A DNA stretch of 64,000 nt from Phyllostachys edulis (GCA_036346405.1 CM070548.1:67604877-67668876), one strand, 5' to 3'. Shown: positions 1-13,125, numbered from the stretch's first letter. Translations and numbers: made by a program. The notes: generated by a model from the sequence alone, not told the origin.

Positions 1-943
1 AGGATTAGATTCCACAGTAGCTAATAAAAGCCTTGACCCGACCTAGCTACCACTCGAATAATTAACCAAAATTAAGTGAGATACGCAATGGACAGTTTAA
101 CGATTCCTAGATCTGTTGTTTTATCTGTGTGTTTGCTGGAGTTAGGATTGTGATGTAGCCGGTGAGCGTGCATTGAAAATGGAGATCACAGGCCAACATG
201 GGATATAAACAAAGGTTGCATACTAGCTTTATCCGTATGGTTGTAACCAATATATTATTGTTTCGACTTTCGACGTCGACTAAGCCTGCATGCCACCGCG
301 ACTATTTGGATCTATCATTCGCCACCTGTAAAATACATGGACGCAAGTAGGAGAACGACGTTCCTAATCGTCTGACAGGAGTCCTGTCACAGGATATCTC
401 GATTTCGAAGCACGATTCTGCTTCTTACAATCTTACTGTGTGTGTGTGTGTGTGCAAGTTTAGATTCGTTGCATGCACCATCAAGTCCATCACCAACTCC
501 ATTTTGCCTGCAGGTCGACTGATTCCCGTACCAAGTGCTGATCGGTGCTCACCATGTTAGGGGTGAAGCGGCGTCGCGCGGCCAAACACTAGTGTTGCGT
601 CCGTAAAGCTTAACATACATTGCAGCGGCTAGCTAGGTCGCGCGCGTGCCGGCCGGCGTAGGTGGCCAATCGACCGTTTTGGCGTGGGCACTGCCTGTGC
701 CTGGCACCTGCCAGGCAGATTGGCACGGTGCACGCCGAGACCATCGGCGCGTAGCATGGTTCGCCCCATAGAGATTGGAGCGGACGGGCCGCGCGCGCGC
801 GCGTGGTCGCGTGAAGGGAGGCACCGTACGCGCTCGCGCACCGGCTAGGCCCGGCGGATCGACCGCGCGGTCGCCGAGACGCTGCGCCTTTCTGGTTTTG
901 GTATGGAACCGTGCACGGCTTTGCAGTTGCACTGATTCTATTT
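1..943. other. Intergenic sequence without a supported gene
   Basis: No coding exon is recognisable. A (TG)9 microsatellite lies at 437-454. The stretch from about 640 to 900 is rich in CG and contains a run of alternating C and G near 790. ORFs in it overlap on both strands, as expected from GC-rich DNA rather than a gene. No similarity to a known family was recognised. Confidence 0.5.
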
Positions 944-1103
944 TACAATAGTATAAACAACTGCTGTCTATAATACCTTTCAATGTTATCTATAGACAGC
1001 ATTAAAAACAGCTCCTACAATGAGTTATCTTTTTATATGTCTTTACAGATAACTCTTTCATGTATAATTTGTCTTGTTTCTCATGTTACAGTTGATTATT
1101 GTA
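944..1103. mobile_element. Small MITE-like inverted-repeat element
   Basis: The outer arms TACAATAGTATAAACAACTG (944-963) and CAGTTGATTATTGTA (1089-1103) are imperfect inverted repeats with a 5-base gap. Two further hairpins lie inside: TGCTGTCTATA (962-972) pairs with TATAGACAGCA (991-1001), and GAGTTATCT (1022-1030) pairs with AGATAACTC (1047-1055). Size, AT-richness and lack of coding capacity suit a MITE. No target duplication was found, so the exact ends and superfamily are unknown. Confidence 0.35.
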
Positions 1104-2702
1104 TAAGAGATGGCTCAATTACCTATACTCATTCTCTCTCGTCTATGTCATCTAATATCCAACATAACAAATTTTATGGACAGCTAACACATGTCCGTGC
1201 GTCATGGCCAGCGGCCGAAGCGGAGTGGAGTGAAGGCTTTCGACGGCTGTGCCAAGATTGACAAGCGTCGCGTTATTGGGCCGGCGGCTCTTCGGAGCTC
1301 GTTGCCTGGGTTTCGAAGCCCAGCAACTAAATTGGTTCTGGATGACGCGCGATGGGCTGCGCGGTCCATTCGAGGCCTAGATTATATATCTGGATGGTCG
1401 TTGGGCGTGTGCAAATACGCGCTGTTCTGGATTTGCACTGCCTGGTAGCATCTGATAATGAGAGAGCTCTGAAATATTCGATCAGGAAAAAAGAACAACT
1501 GCATGGCGACCACTGATTTGTGCATGACTTGGCAATGAGATCGTGACCATCGAATCCCTCTAAGCCGAAGCCGAAATACGATGGATTAAACCAGCTCGAA
1601 AGTTGAAAAAGACTTTAACTCTCGTGAACAGAGATGCCTCCACCTGAAAATGCCGCTAGCTGCATTGTCTGAATTTATGATGTTGACGCGTTTTTAAAAA
1701 AATTGTCAAGTTGCATCAATAATTATTAGAAGTTGGATTCTAGTCGATGTGGGGAGAAGGAATCTTCTGCTCTATACTAAACTAAATTTGACCAGTGTTC
1801 ACTATTATTGGGTACTCCCATTAGTTAATTCTCGATGGCGTACCCGGTGATCTTGGACCTGTTGCGGCAAACTAGGGCGCAATTGACGTGGGATTAATTT
1901 GGTTTGGACACGCTGATTGCCTAGAAAGATTGTCTTGTCTGGAGAGCAAACCTAACTAATTTCTGATCTGAAACTTGCAGGTAGCATGCATGATCATCTT
2001 AAGTTCTTAGCTTCGCTCCTATAGGAGCCGAATATTGGAGTAAGTAATTTTTTTTCTGTAAACAACCTATTGCGGCACTTTCTTTTCCTGTTGCTTGTTG
2101 AGTACAACTACGAAATCCTCTAAAAAAATGCATAACTATGAAATAAGAAGGTTGATATTGAAAAGACCCAAAATTTCAAAATTTTCAAAACTTCTTTGAA
2201 GTTTGGTTCAAATTCGGATTTCTTGCGCAATTCAGAAAGTTTCGCCCATTTCCCACTTTCCTCTTTCGCTTTTCCGCTTTTCTAGCCCGAAGGCATCATC
2301 CTCCTGTGTGCTTCTCCCTCTTCTTCTTCCTCGTTGTGTCGCCCCATCGTTCACCCGCGCCGCATCGCCTCGTTCGCTCGTCACCTTCGCCCACACCACC
2401 TCACCTCGCCACCTCACCGCGGCATTAATTGACCGCGCCAGCACCACCCCGGCCTCGGGCCTTCACCGCGCCACGCCCCTGCACCGCACCGCCACCTGTT
2501 CGAAGTCCCAAGACCGTTGTTGTCGGCCTCGCCACCTTGCTCGCTCGCGCCAGTGAAAGCCCACCTCTCCCGCGATGACACCACACCGCTAGCTTCCCCT
2601 TCCCCAGCGCCAATTGCGTGCGTCCATCCACGTCGCCGCCACACGCCACACGCCACGCCCGTCCGAGCCCGAGCCCGAGCCTTGAAGAATCTAGACCCGT
2701 CA
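1104..2702. other. Intergenic sequence, no recognised gene
   Basis: Open frames here are at most about 117 codons and overlap on both strands. The part from about 2230 to 2700 is C-rich on the + strand and gives proline- and arginine-rich frames with no recognisable domain. It could be the leader or LTR of an old retroelement, but nothing decisive is visible. Confidence 0.4.
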
Positions 2703-3547
2703 TTATGACTTAATGGAGAATTTTGGTAATTAATGACAATCGTCTTATGGACTAACATTTTCCATGTGTTGGATGAATATGTTATGTTCCATGATGATAG
2801 AGACTTTGGATGGTATCATGAGTTGATCGTCATCAAGTCAAGGTTCGAGAAGAGGATGCACTATGTGTTGATGCATATCAAGATCTCGAAGAAAAAGATG
2901 ATCATGAGTTGATGATCATCAAGTCAAGAGAAGACTCATCATGTGTTGATAGAAGGCACATGAAGAAAATCATCATGTATTAATGATGTTCAAGTCAAGA
3001 ACTTGGGGTAAAGAAAATCATCATGTATTGATAATTATCAAGTCAAGAACCCGGACTTGGAGTGAAGATGTTCGTCATCAAGTGATCAGTCAAAGATGGA
3101 TGCTCAAGGCAAAGGTATAACTAGTTAGGGCTAAGAATGTATTCCTAGTTCTTTTACTAGTCTCAGTGTTTTGTAAGGAGACCGGATTGCTAGTATAGAT
3201 TGATGTATTATTAAGAGGGGTCTTGACTAGTAGCTTGAGTTAGTCATGTGTTGATAGCTTTTTGTGCTTGCTCTTGCTCAAGTTAGCATGTTGCCAATAT
3301 TTGCAAATGTGTTTTGCAAATAGTCGAGGCTCATGCACAATCCTTGTAGCATGTGACTTTAGTTTGCAAATGGTTTAAGTATATGTACCTTATTCTTTAT
3401 GGTGTTATTCTAAAAGCTAGCAAATGTGTTTTGCAACTTGTTGAGAATCTCGCATTCACCCTTTGGTGATGACGAGGATCTAATAATCCCCATTTAATTA
3501 TTTATCTATAATTCTTATTATGGATAATAATACCATCATATGGTTCT
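2703..3547. repeat. Unclassified repeat-derived sequence with degenerate internal repeats
   Basis: The motif CATCAAGTCAAG and close variants recur between about 2830 and 3090, each time next to ATCATGTGTTGAT-like or ATCATGTATT-like text. Further right, GCAAATGTGTTTTGCAA occurs at about 3303 and 3419. No ORF of note is present. The text resembles the LTR or leader of a plant retroelement truncated by its right neighbour, but I could not name the family. Confidence 0.4.
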
Positions 3548-4238
3548 TGAGTATACCCCTTAATGTTTATAAAGGAAAAGCTGGAGTCGTAAGTCCTTCT
3601 ACGACTACCTCATGATCGCAAGTTCTTCTACAACCACACCCATCGTCGTTAGTTCTTCTATGACCACCATGTGGTCGTAAGTTCTTCTATGACCACCATA
3701 TGGTCGTAAGTCCTTTTACGACCAGGTCAGCTACGACCACTCTATAATTGATTAAGCTTATAGACAAGTAGGCACAATTGATTATGGCATCTAAACAGTT
3801 AGTATACGCTGTTATTCTCTGGAATAATTGCATGATTAAACTATCTGTCCTGATAATAACCGCTTGGCGACGTGGAGACATTACTACTCCAGCAATAATC
3901 TCCAGTAACTGCTTCATCATCTGAAGTGTTGAGGCGCCCTTTGGACTGGAGAAACCGCCGCCCACTTCGAGCACTATATAAAGGGCGGAATCAGCAGACA
4001 GTAGGGGGCGGGAAAGAAAAGGGCACAATTAGGAGCACAAGATATTAGACTTTAGTCTTTCTCTTGATCTGTAACCAGCATATTCAATATAGCCACACAT
4101 GAGTAGGGTTGTTATTCTCTCCAGAGAAGGCCTAAACCTGTATAAAAATCCCTGTGTCATTCTCTCTACGTGATTTGAGTCTTGGAGACCCCTCGAATCA
4201 AACAATCATTACGTAAAATCGGTTCTAAAACACCGACA
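3548..4238 (+). repeat. 5' LTR of the Tat-lineage element
   Basis: The right end is set by the terminal CACCGACA followed at once by a primer-binding-site-like sequence. The left end is inferred from a TG at 3548. Homology with the second copy at 22177 starts at 3553. The LTR contains several copies of a 'GTCGTAAGTTCTTCTACGACCAC'-type unit between about 3585 and 3725, each with an internal inverted repeat (GTCGTA / TACGAC). Confidence 0.6.
3975..3983 (+). promoter_or_regulatory. TATA box of the LTR promoter
   Basis: TATATAAAG lies about 260 bases before the LTR end and is conserved in the second LTR copy at 22599-22607. This is the expected place for the U3 promoter of an LTR element. Confidence 0.55.
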
Positions 4239-4258
4239 GTTAGTGCCGACCGTGGGGA
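4239..4258 (+). other. Primer-binding-site-like sequence
   Basis: GTTAGTGCCGACCGTGGGGA directly follows the LTR end. It resembles the TGGCGCCG...GGGGA type of site used by many grass Gypsy elements. The non-autonomous element at 16711-19608 has a closely similar sequence next to its own 5' LTR (minus strand, about 19160-19179). That suggests both elements prime from the same tRNA. Confidence 0.5.
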
Positions 4259-4306
4259 TCTTCTCATCAACAGGTTTCCTTTATTTTTCTCAACTCTAAT
4301 GCTTCC

Positions 4307-4539
4307 ATGGTAGGAGAGTGGAATGAGGAAAACTGGTTCGACTTGGCCGATTACGCAGATATCGACATGGATGCCGGCTTTAAGTACGAGCCAAGTATTA
4401 TTTCATCTGATAGTAATATCGCCTCTAGAGATCATTCATCAAATCCAGGAGACCATACCACCGATGGAGTTGAAGAGGGATCCTTATCCTCCACAACAAT
4501 ACGTCTAATTGAGGGACCAATTTCCTCAGAGGGCAAGGG
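4307..4539 (+). pseudogene. gag: gag, first part (Tat-lineage Gypsy)
   Basis: The frame opens with an ATG at 4307, 49 bases after the primer-binding-like site, and encodes an acidic N-terminus (start MVGEWNEENWFDL). It is cut at codon 78 by the insertion at 4540-9390. The frame resumes at 9391 in the same phase, and one copy of the 5-base target duplication accounts for the join exactly. The first stop after the insertion is at 9691-9693. Confidence 0.6.
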
Positions 4540-7500
4540 TGTGAGGACCCGATTCGTTTGGCTTGTAATGCTTAACCAACCACCTGGTCCTAGCATCACA
4601 AAACAAATAAATCAAGCCTCGAGATATATGTACTTCCCAAGATGTAGTACACACACCTCTTTACAAAAGCATGCATCAATTCCATTCAAACACATAGAAC
4701 ATAAGCAAAGCAACAAACCAGAAGTTAATATGATAAAGATAGAGTTATTACAAAAGAGAGGCCGACCGGCCAAATAACATACAAACACTAAATAAACAGC
4801 GGAAGCAAAAGTGCCATAAGATGGCCATAACAAAAGCCAATTATTGTGCCTTAACCCACAAGGCAACCAACCGGACCACCAAGCTAGTCTTCCCAACCAC
4901 AGCACATCTCACAAAAGTAGGACCCTTGGGGCTCTACCTCCTCTGCAACAAAGTTAATAAGCAAAGCAAATGAGTACAAAAATGTACTCGCAAGACTGAC
5001 GTGTAGTATAACAGAACTATAGATAGCTACATGCAAGCTGTATTTAAGTGGAAGGCTTTAGACTCATTTAGCATAAAGCAAGTTTTCATTTGCAATAATT
5101 AAATAGATTCAAAGCAGTTTTGCAATTCATTTTTAATTTGCAATTAACAGCGAGACAATGACATAATACCAATAGATAGATGACAACAACAATCCTGGAA
5201 GTGACTAACCCAATAGTCACCACAACAATAGCATGAATTACCCATTCATACCACCCATGTCAAGTTTTAATTTAAAGGTGGTAGTCTAACTCTTGCAAAA
5301 CCTAACCAAGCGTGTCCATAACCTAGGACGAGGCTATTCGAATAGTTTTAACCCTGCAGGGGTGTACCAATGTACCCACACGCCAGACCGCCTTTTTGCC
5401 AAGCTATGAAGCACACTTCCTTATGTATGCCGGCACGGCTATGTCCTACGAGACATTTTCAATGGATGATGCTAATTAAGAGCCGCAACCCACGAGAGAA
5501 GGATACATTAGCCAGCCTATGGCCGATTCGCTAATGCTCCACTCACACACCACACATTTTATTAAAACACCCACCATCCAGCTCATAATTAACACCCCCC
5601 CAAAGTACTTAGTCAAGAGAGGTCCCATATCCCCCTCGCGTGGTTAGCACGCTAAATTGCTTGGAGAGTGTGATGCAAGATGTTCGGTCCTTGTTGACTT
5701 AGGCACCATGCCATTCACACCAAAAGGTCACACCAACATTCCATTGTGCCCAAGTCCAAATCAGTTTTTCATTTTTAGTTTTTAGCTTTACAAAATAACA
5801 AAGCACAAGTGCTTGACATAATGGAGTAGTAATTTCATTTGTGTGATCAAGGTCATCGACATAATGTCGACAACCGCCCATTTCTACCGTTATCTAAGCA
5901 TTTCTAAGCATTATCAACGTAAACTACTAAGTGATAAGAGTTCATCCATCGAACTCTAAATCACCGTAAGATAATCCTAGGCTTAGTAGTAGAGAATGAA
6001 CATTTACCTACAAAATATACATCTATAGGCTTGACTAATCGATAATTTAACACAAAGTAAGCATGCATACATACAAGTTAAACAAAGTATTAGACTTTAA
6101 AAGTAATGGGACATAAGGGATATGATCAAACTGCTTTTCTTGTTGATTATGCTCAGTTTGCTGCAGAGGGGTGCTGTGGTTATCAATGTGCTCTTCGGAA
6201 CCTAACGAAAGAATAAAAAAAGAACCGATAAGAACAAAGAAAACGAAAAGACTCAACAGCAAACTTTCTCCGAATGCTCTGAAAATTTTACAGCAGCAAG
6301 AGCATGATTTTTAAGGAATTTAGCAACAAGAACCAATTGATTTGGATTCTCAATGCAAAAGATATGAGCAAAACAAAACTGCTCAACCTATAAAATGTAA
6401 TCTGTTACTATTCATCATAATTAAACTGTTTAGAAAAAATTTCTAGAAAGGTAGTGTTTCTAACATTTTTAGGGTAAAACAAGCACCTCATGAGATGAAC
6501 AACCCAATTGGATTCATCTCATTTGGAGCTATAATGCATTTTCTATAAATTTTTAAAGACATGAAACTGAGCAAAAGTTAACTGCATAAGTAATCTTTTT
6601 GAAAACAGTAACATGTTCAAAACTAATTTTAACAGCAAGTTCATTAATAGAGGAAACCAACAAAGTTGGTTTCACTCAAAAAGTATATACGGAGAAATAG
6701 TTATGCATTTTACAAGTTAAATGAATTTTTGATATAGCAAATACAGCCTAAACACTAATTAATCTATTAACACCTTTTTCTGGGGTTAAACTGAGCTCAA
6801 AACTAATTTTCAATTAAATTTTTGTTGAAAACAGAATTATTAAAACTTGAATCAACCGAAAATGAATTAATATGAATTAGTTATTCAATTTTGAAGTTAA
6901 ATGGAATTTCCAGTTGATAAATAATCCTTACCGAGAAAAAGAAACGATTTAACCGATTGGAAATGACGTGGCTCAATCTGGGCCGCTGGCGCGCCATCGC
7001 ATGGCCCACAGCGCCGCCCAGCACAGTGCCACGCCATTCTAAAATGGCAACAAACGGTTGGATCCAAAACGAACGGTCAAGATTCACCGGGCACTGTTCA
7101 TGGTCCGAACGGCCCAATGAACCTCGACCGTTGATCAAGCGATGGAGGGCTGCGATTGAAGGAGCGTTCGGGCGGTCCGAACGGCACAACGATCTCAGCC
7201 ACAGATCTCAAAATGGACGGCTGTGAATGATTGGGCCCTTCGCGATGTGAACAGGACACGCTGACAAGTGGGGCCCAATGTCAGTGACCGCCAGACACGC
7301 GGGCAGCTTGAAGCGCACGCGCCCTCGCGATTTAAAACAGCGGGCCCACTGGTCAGTGACCGTGGGCCATGCGTGGGTGTTTAAGCACGCGGGAAAAATT
7401 AAAGGGGTGTGGCCCGCATGGCAGTGGCTGTAGGGCACGGAAAGAGATGGCTATTAAATGCTTAACCCAATGATTAGGGCAGATTAAGTGATGATTAGAT

Positions 7501-9390
7501 TTAATGACTTCAGCATAGTGAGCGAGAGACTTAAAATGGCTTGGGCCCACTTGTAAGCGGCACCGAAGATCAATTAAAGCTCCCCATTTATTTCTAACCA
7601 ATCATTAACAGTAATGGTCAATCATTAGCGCATTAATGATAGGATCACTATCCTAAAGACTCTCGGCACGGCGTTTACGCGCCCGACAAAAATGTCCAGT
7701 GTGTTCACCGGCTTGTCGCCGGCGATAGGAACCACACTGGCGCCGGCCAAAGGCCAAAATGGAATCGCAATAGTGTTGCGCACACGATGGTGGCATTCCC
7801 AGCGGCGGCGGCGGCCCGGAATGGTGACGAGCCGGAAAAGAGTGGCGGTGACCTCCACGGCCAAAACCGAAAACAAAGAAAAGCTCCGCAACGGTTCACT
7901 TGAGCGGGTGCCATGGCCTCTAGGGACTATTTAGAGGTTACCTTGGCACAGTGGAGGCAAGGAGATGGCTGGGGTTGCTCCGACGACGGTGGAGCTTGCC
8001 GGCCGTGGAGAAGATGACAAGGGGGTGACGGCCTGAGCATAAAATGACAGCGCTGGTCATCAATGTAGCTTGAACACGGCCCAAAGAAGGTCCATGAACA
8101 AGCAATTAGGGAATGAGGCACTCACCGGAGGTGGAGACGAAGAGGGGTGCTCCTCGGCCGAATGGGGAAAACTCCAGATTGGACTTTCCCTGAGAGAGTC
8201 AAACCAAATTAGGTTAGGGGTTTTGCTTGAGATGGTTAGGGGAACCAGGAGAAGCAAGAATATTGAGTGAAGAACCACTGGAACCCTGTGGTGGTGGAGC
8301 TTCAACAATGGCGGCGAAGTGAATTGAGGGACTTGAGCTCAATCGAACACAGTGGTGCCAGCTAAAGCTCAAAGGTGTGTAAAGGAAGCTAAGGGGCAAG
8401 CTGAGGGCTACTTATAGCCGAAGGGCAACGGTCTTAAGCGAAGCAAACTCGCAGTCAAGGTCACAGCCATGGGCGCCGAGGGGATGGGGTCAGGTAATGG
8501 ACGACTTTGGGGGCACCCTGGCGCACATTAAATGCAAATAGACGTCGCAAGGACGAAGAGTGGACTTGGCTCTACCCTCCCACGCTGCACACGCCATGGC
8601 GCTGGCGCACGTGCGCGAGACAGAGGCACCCGGAGGTTGGGGGAAGATGACCAGGGCGACGCGGGGCCACAAGACAGAGAGAGAGAGAGAGAGCGAGAGT
8701 GGCTCGGCTCAACAGGAACCAATGGGTTGAGTCCAACCCAATTAGTAGTGGCCGCCGGATTGAGTTTGAGCGGTCCCGATGCACGCACCACTTTGAAAGC
8801 AACCGGGTGCAACAAGTTGGTTGGGTTCGAGTTAGACCAAAACCCAAGCAACAGTAGCCTGACTCAGGGATTAAATATTGAGCTGAAATTTTGAGGATTT
8901 ACTTGAGATAGAAAATCAACTCCAAAATTTATGAAATTTTAATTAGAGCTTGCTGACTTTAGGATTAACCTTACATAAAATTTCCAGAGGTTTTCATGCA
9001 CTGAATTTTTTTCAAGAAATTCCAGAAGGTTATCTCAAAGGTTTGACCAATGTTTGACTTGCCCCCAAAAATTTTCAAATAATTTCTGAAAATTATGAAA
9101 TAATTCAGGGGTGTCACATATCATCCCTAGAACCAAGGAAAATATTTTCCCCAAGATTGGCACAAGATTTGTGACAAGTTGAATAAGGGTTGATTTTTAG
9201 TCAACAAGAGCTTTGTGTTTTTGAATACCACACTCTTGACAAGAATTGTAGCAAAGTTCAAGAGTTTCAAGATGTGAGAAAAAGTTTTAATTTCTACACA
9301 TTTTATTACATTTGAAACAAACACCCATAATTGATTACATTTGAAACACAAACCTAGATTTGGTTCCATTTGTACATTTGGGATGTTACA
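4540..9390 (-). mobile_element. 4.85-kb non-coding LTR-type insertion, probably a giant solo LTR
   Basis: The insertion begins TGTGAGGACCC and ends GGGATGTTACA, so it has TG...CA termini. It is flanked by the direct repeat AAGGG at 4535-4539 and 9391-9395. It lies within gag and keeps the gag phase. No gag or pol domain is present and the longest open frames are near 120 codons. No second copy of either end was seen inside, so a solo LTR is the simplest reading; a LARD-like non-autonomous element is the alternative. Text near 5330-5390, read on the minus strand, resembles the large LTR fragment at about 25730-25810 (+), which sets the orientation. A CT/GA microsatellite lies at about 8675-8695. 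Confidence 0.7.
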
Positions 9391-11650
9391 AAGGGTCCAT
9401 ACGACTACAATCATGACTGTACCAAGGCAGGCTCAGAGCATAACAAGGGTTCCCCTTCCAAATGTTTATGTCCGTCCAAGACAGTCCAACCTGGCACAAC
9501 AAGTCCTGGAAGCCATCATTCCGGAGCTTCATCAGCATCTAGTGGTCATCTCTCTCCGGTTAGCCCCACAGAGGATGGGGTCGAGCATGCTTTTCCTACG
9601 AGTTCGACCATCCCCTCACAGGGCTCACCTGCGGATGGAGACGGTTATAACCTAGAATTTCCCTTCGTGGAGGGGCTTGCTCCAAGTTGCTAGACGGTGT
9701 CTTTCGACTACTCCTCAAGCGAGGAGGTCTCAAGCGCAAGTGGAGATCATCAACAGGCGGTCTTCGTCCTTCCCTTAGATAATGATCACTCTCTTAGAGA
9801 CAGGACTGGGAATGCTCCCTGACAATCACACACTACGACCCCTCGTGGCAATGGCGAGGACACCTCTGGTGATGAACAGAGTCAACACTCTGATGAGCGT
9901 GAGGGTGATCCTCTAAATAATCACACTCTATTGAGGCAAACTCAAGGATCAGATATGGATGATCCTGATACAACCCAACAGAGAAGAATTGCGGCTCAGA
10001 GATATATGCCTGGGCGCATCCAGTATCAGTCGGAGGAAGCTCAAGAACTCCAATGCACCAATGATCTGCTCAAGAACCCATCTCGGGAACTTGCTCGAAC
10101 GCTCGGCTACGACCTGTTTGCCGAAGAGATCGCACGAAGGCTTTGAAGCACGATGACCAAACTTGAGCACCCTCGCCGGCATCATTCTGAAAGTCGTAGC
10201 AGTACGACTCCATCAGCTACTAGTCGTTCGAACAACTCACCACATGGAGATCGGCACGACAACATGTTACATCGCTCTCCTAACGTTAACTCCAGTCGGA
10301 GAAGAGTTCTTCGAATGCTTGATGATCAACAAGCTCCCAGGAGAGGTGATCGTTCACCACTTTAGCCTAGAAATCTGCAACAGCAGATAGAATACGAGGA
10401 GTATTTCCCTCGTAAGGTTGAGACCTACCTTAGGCCGGGTCCACCCACAACTAGGTATCATCACGTACGATCACCTGGTGATATCAACCCATCTTTTCTG
10501 CAAAGAAGGCATCAAGAAGTCATTACTGGGTGTCGGGTATTATCACCCGACCTCCGAGCAGTTCGCTGGCCGCATCAGTTTTGACCAGTAAACATAGAGA
10601 AGTTTGATGGATCTCAAAATCCCATCGAATTCCTTCAGATCTACATGACCACTGTCCGAGCAGCAGGAGGAGTAAAGCATGCAATGGAAATTACCTTCCT
10701 ACTGTGCTCGAGGGATCTGCTCGATCGTGGTTGTTAAATCAACCACTCGAGTCGATCTATTCATGGCAACACCTCTGTGACTTGCTACTGGCCAATTTCT
10801 AGGGCACCTACAATCCCCCTGGAAAGGAGGACGACCAGCATAGGATAAGGCAAAATGACCACGAGACCTTACGCCAATTCATCAGGCATTTCAGTCAGGT
10901 TCAAAATTCAATTCCAGAGGTTTCTGACTCATCTGTTATCAGAGCCTTTAAACAGGGAGTCCGCAGCAGAAGGATTACAGAAGACATCGCTTTAAATCCT
11001 CCGCCATCAAGGTTGAACTCTTCGAGATGGCCGATCAATATGCGATCATCATCAAGCGCTTGAGTGGAACAAAACCATCAATTGAGATAACAAAAATCCT
11101 CAAGAAGCAGGCGAAAGTAGCAAAAATAAGGATAAGAAGACCAAGAAATCCAAGAACAAAATGAATGGTCAAAAGCCTCAAGCCAATAGATCCAAGGAAA
11201 TCTTGGCTGTAAGCGATAAGAAGTCTCAAGGCTCCAAGCCATACTCCGATCGAGGTAATGACAAGCGCCCCGAAAGGAAGAACAACAAGCCTAGTTAGTG
11301 CCATTTCCATAAAAAGGAAGGACATGACCTTCGCAACTATCGGGTTTTCCAACGAAAACTCAAGGACTATTACAATGGCAAAGGACCACTTCCTACCCTC
11401 AAGTAGGTAGGGCGAGTGAGTGGTCGTAAGCAGTCGGACGATGATGAGGAGATGCCATTCCAAGATCCTGAGCATACCATCAAGCATATCTATGGGGGAT
11501 CATCGGCATACGAGTCAAAACGACAGCTTAAGGCTATCGAACGTGAGGTAAACTCTATTGACCCTCTTCTTGTCAATAAATTGCCGAAGTGGTTAGAAGT
11601 CACCATCTCTTTTGAGAAGAGTGACTGTTCGATCCCATCTACTTGACTAG
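9391..11650 (+). pseudogene. gag: gag, main part (Tat-lineage Gypsy)
   Basis: Open segments at 9391-9693, 9931-10146, 10153-10365 and 11416-11646 are separated by stops and frameshifts. The retrotransposon gag core is visible from about 10590 (NIEKFDGSQNPIEFLQIY). A lysine-rich basic stretch follows at about 11090-11290. Near 11300 comes a degraded zinc-knuckle-like motif, CHFHKKEGHDLRNY, whose last Cys is replaced by Tyr. The protein would have formed the particle core; it cannot now be made. Confidence 0.7.
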
Positions 11651-11664
11651 GTCAGTTTTCGATT

Positions 11665-11955
11665 GTGGTTGAGTCCACCATCAACAACTGTCAAGTAAAT
11701 CGAGTGTTGGTTGATGGTGGCAGCTTGTTAAATATCTTGTTTACGAGTACCTTAGACAAGATGCAAGTACCCAGGACCAAGGCAAGACCAATACGATACT
11801 TATTTCATGGGATTGTGCCGGGGTCTTCGGCCAAGCCCATTGGCCAAGCTTCTCTTCTTTTAACATTTGGTTCTCCCAGCAATTTCAGGACAGAGAAAAT
11901 CTCCTTTGATGTGGCCGATTTCGATACGGCATATAATGCCATACTCAGACGATAA
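11665..11955 (+). pseudogene. Retroviral-type aspartic protease domain
   Basis: A 96-codon open segment contains the active-site motif LVDGGSLLNILF, of the D-G-G-S type common in plant Gypsy proteases, and a C-terminal flap-like AILRR in place of the usual AILGR. It lies between gag and RT as expected. The Gly-to-Arg change and the flanking stops indicate decay. Confidence 0.75.
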
Positions 11956-12359
11956 ACTTTGGCAAAATTCTTAATGGCTACTCATTATGGGTATCAATGT
12001 CTTAAGATGCCAAGTCCCAAAGGAGTGATCACAATTCACTATGATAAAAAAAAAGATGGCGCATACGTGTGACCGTCGATCCCTCGAGATGGTTGGCCAA
12101 ATACCAACGCGAGAAGAAAGCAAGGAGCAGCCTTTGACCAAGTAGTCGAAGCCTAAAACTGCACCAAAGCTGAACAACTAGGTCAAATAGGTTCCTCTGG
12201 ATCCAAAGGAACCCTCGAAGACTGTTCGCATCGGGGATACTTTCGACCCCAAATAGGAAGACACCCTCATCACTTTCCTCTGAGCTAACGCAGATATCTT
12301 CACGTGGCAAGCATCCGACATGCTCGGAGTCTCCAGGGAGGTGATCGAGCAAATGTAGC

Positions 12360-13125
12360 TTTACGGCCTAACAAGATACCCGTAAAATAAAAATTACAAA
12401 GATTTGCACCTGATTGACGAGATGCTATCCAATCAAAATTGGACAAGCTACTTAAAGCAGGTTTTATAAGAGAAGGCGACCACTTAGAGTGGTTGGCCAA
12501 CCCTGTAATGGTTAGGAAGTATAATGGCAAGTGGTGTATGTGTGTAGATTTCACTGATCTTAATAAAGCTTGTCCAAAAGATGATTTCCCTTTACCTCAT
12601 ATCGATCAATTGGTTGATTCTACTGCCGGTTGTGAAACATTAAGTTTTCTAGATGCATATTCTGCTTACCATCAAATTAATATGTGTCTAGAAGATGAAT
12701 AAAATACCACTTTTATTACTCAATTTGGAATATTTTGTTTTGTCAAAATGCCATTTGGTCTAAAAAAAATACTAGCACTTCTTTTCAACGCTTGTTGCAA
12801 TCGACTTTTTGACCTCAACTAGGTCAAAATTTGGAAGCCTATATTGACGATCTAGTCATAAAAAGTATCAAGCGACTTAATCATGTTTCCGACTTGCAAG
12901 AAACATTCGACAACATCAGAAAACACAGCCTGAAACTCAATCCCGAGAAGTGTGTGTTTGGAGTCTCTTTAGGAAAATTGCTTGGATTCGTTGTCTCTGC
13001 ACGAGGAATCGAAGCAAATCCCAAAAAGATAAAGACCATCGTGCAAATACGCCCTCCGACCATGAAGAAAGAAGTCCAGAAACTCACAGGGTGCATGACA
13101 GCTTTAAGTCGTTTCATCGCATGAC
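12360..13125 (+). pseudogene. Gypsy reverse transcriptase, frameshifted
   Basis: The first half lies at 12439-12702 and includes the block KWCMCVDFTDLNKACPKDDF and then FLDAYSAYHQI, which holds the first catalytic Asp. It ends in a stop. The second half lies at 12831-13124 in another frame and carries the catalytic YIDDLVIKS, followed by the LNPEKCVFGV block. At least one stop and one frameshift separate the halves, so no active polymerase can be made. Confidence 0.85.

Noticed and set aside
629..983. Two overlapping minus-strand ORFs (70 and 116 codons)
   Set aside because: They come from a CG-rich stretch, overlap each other in different frames and show no known domain.
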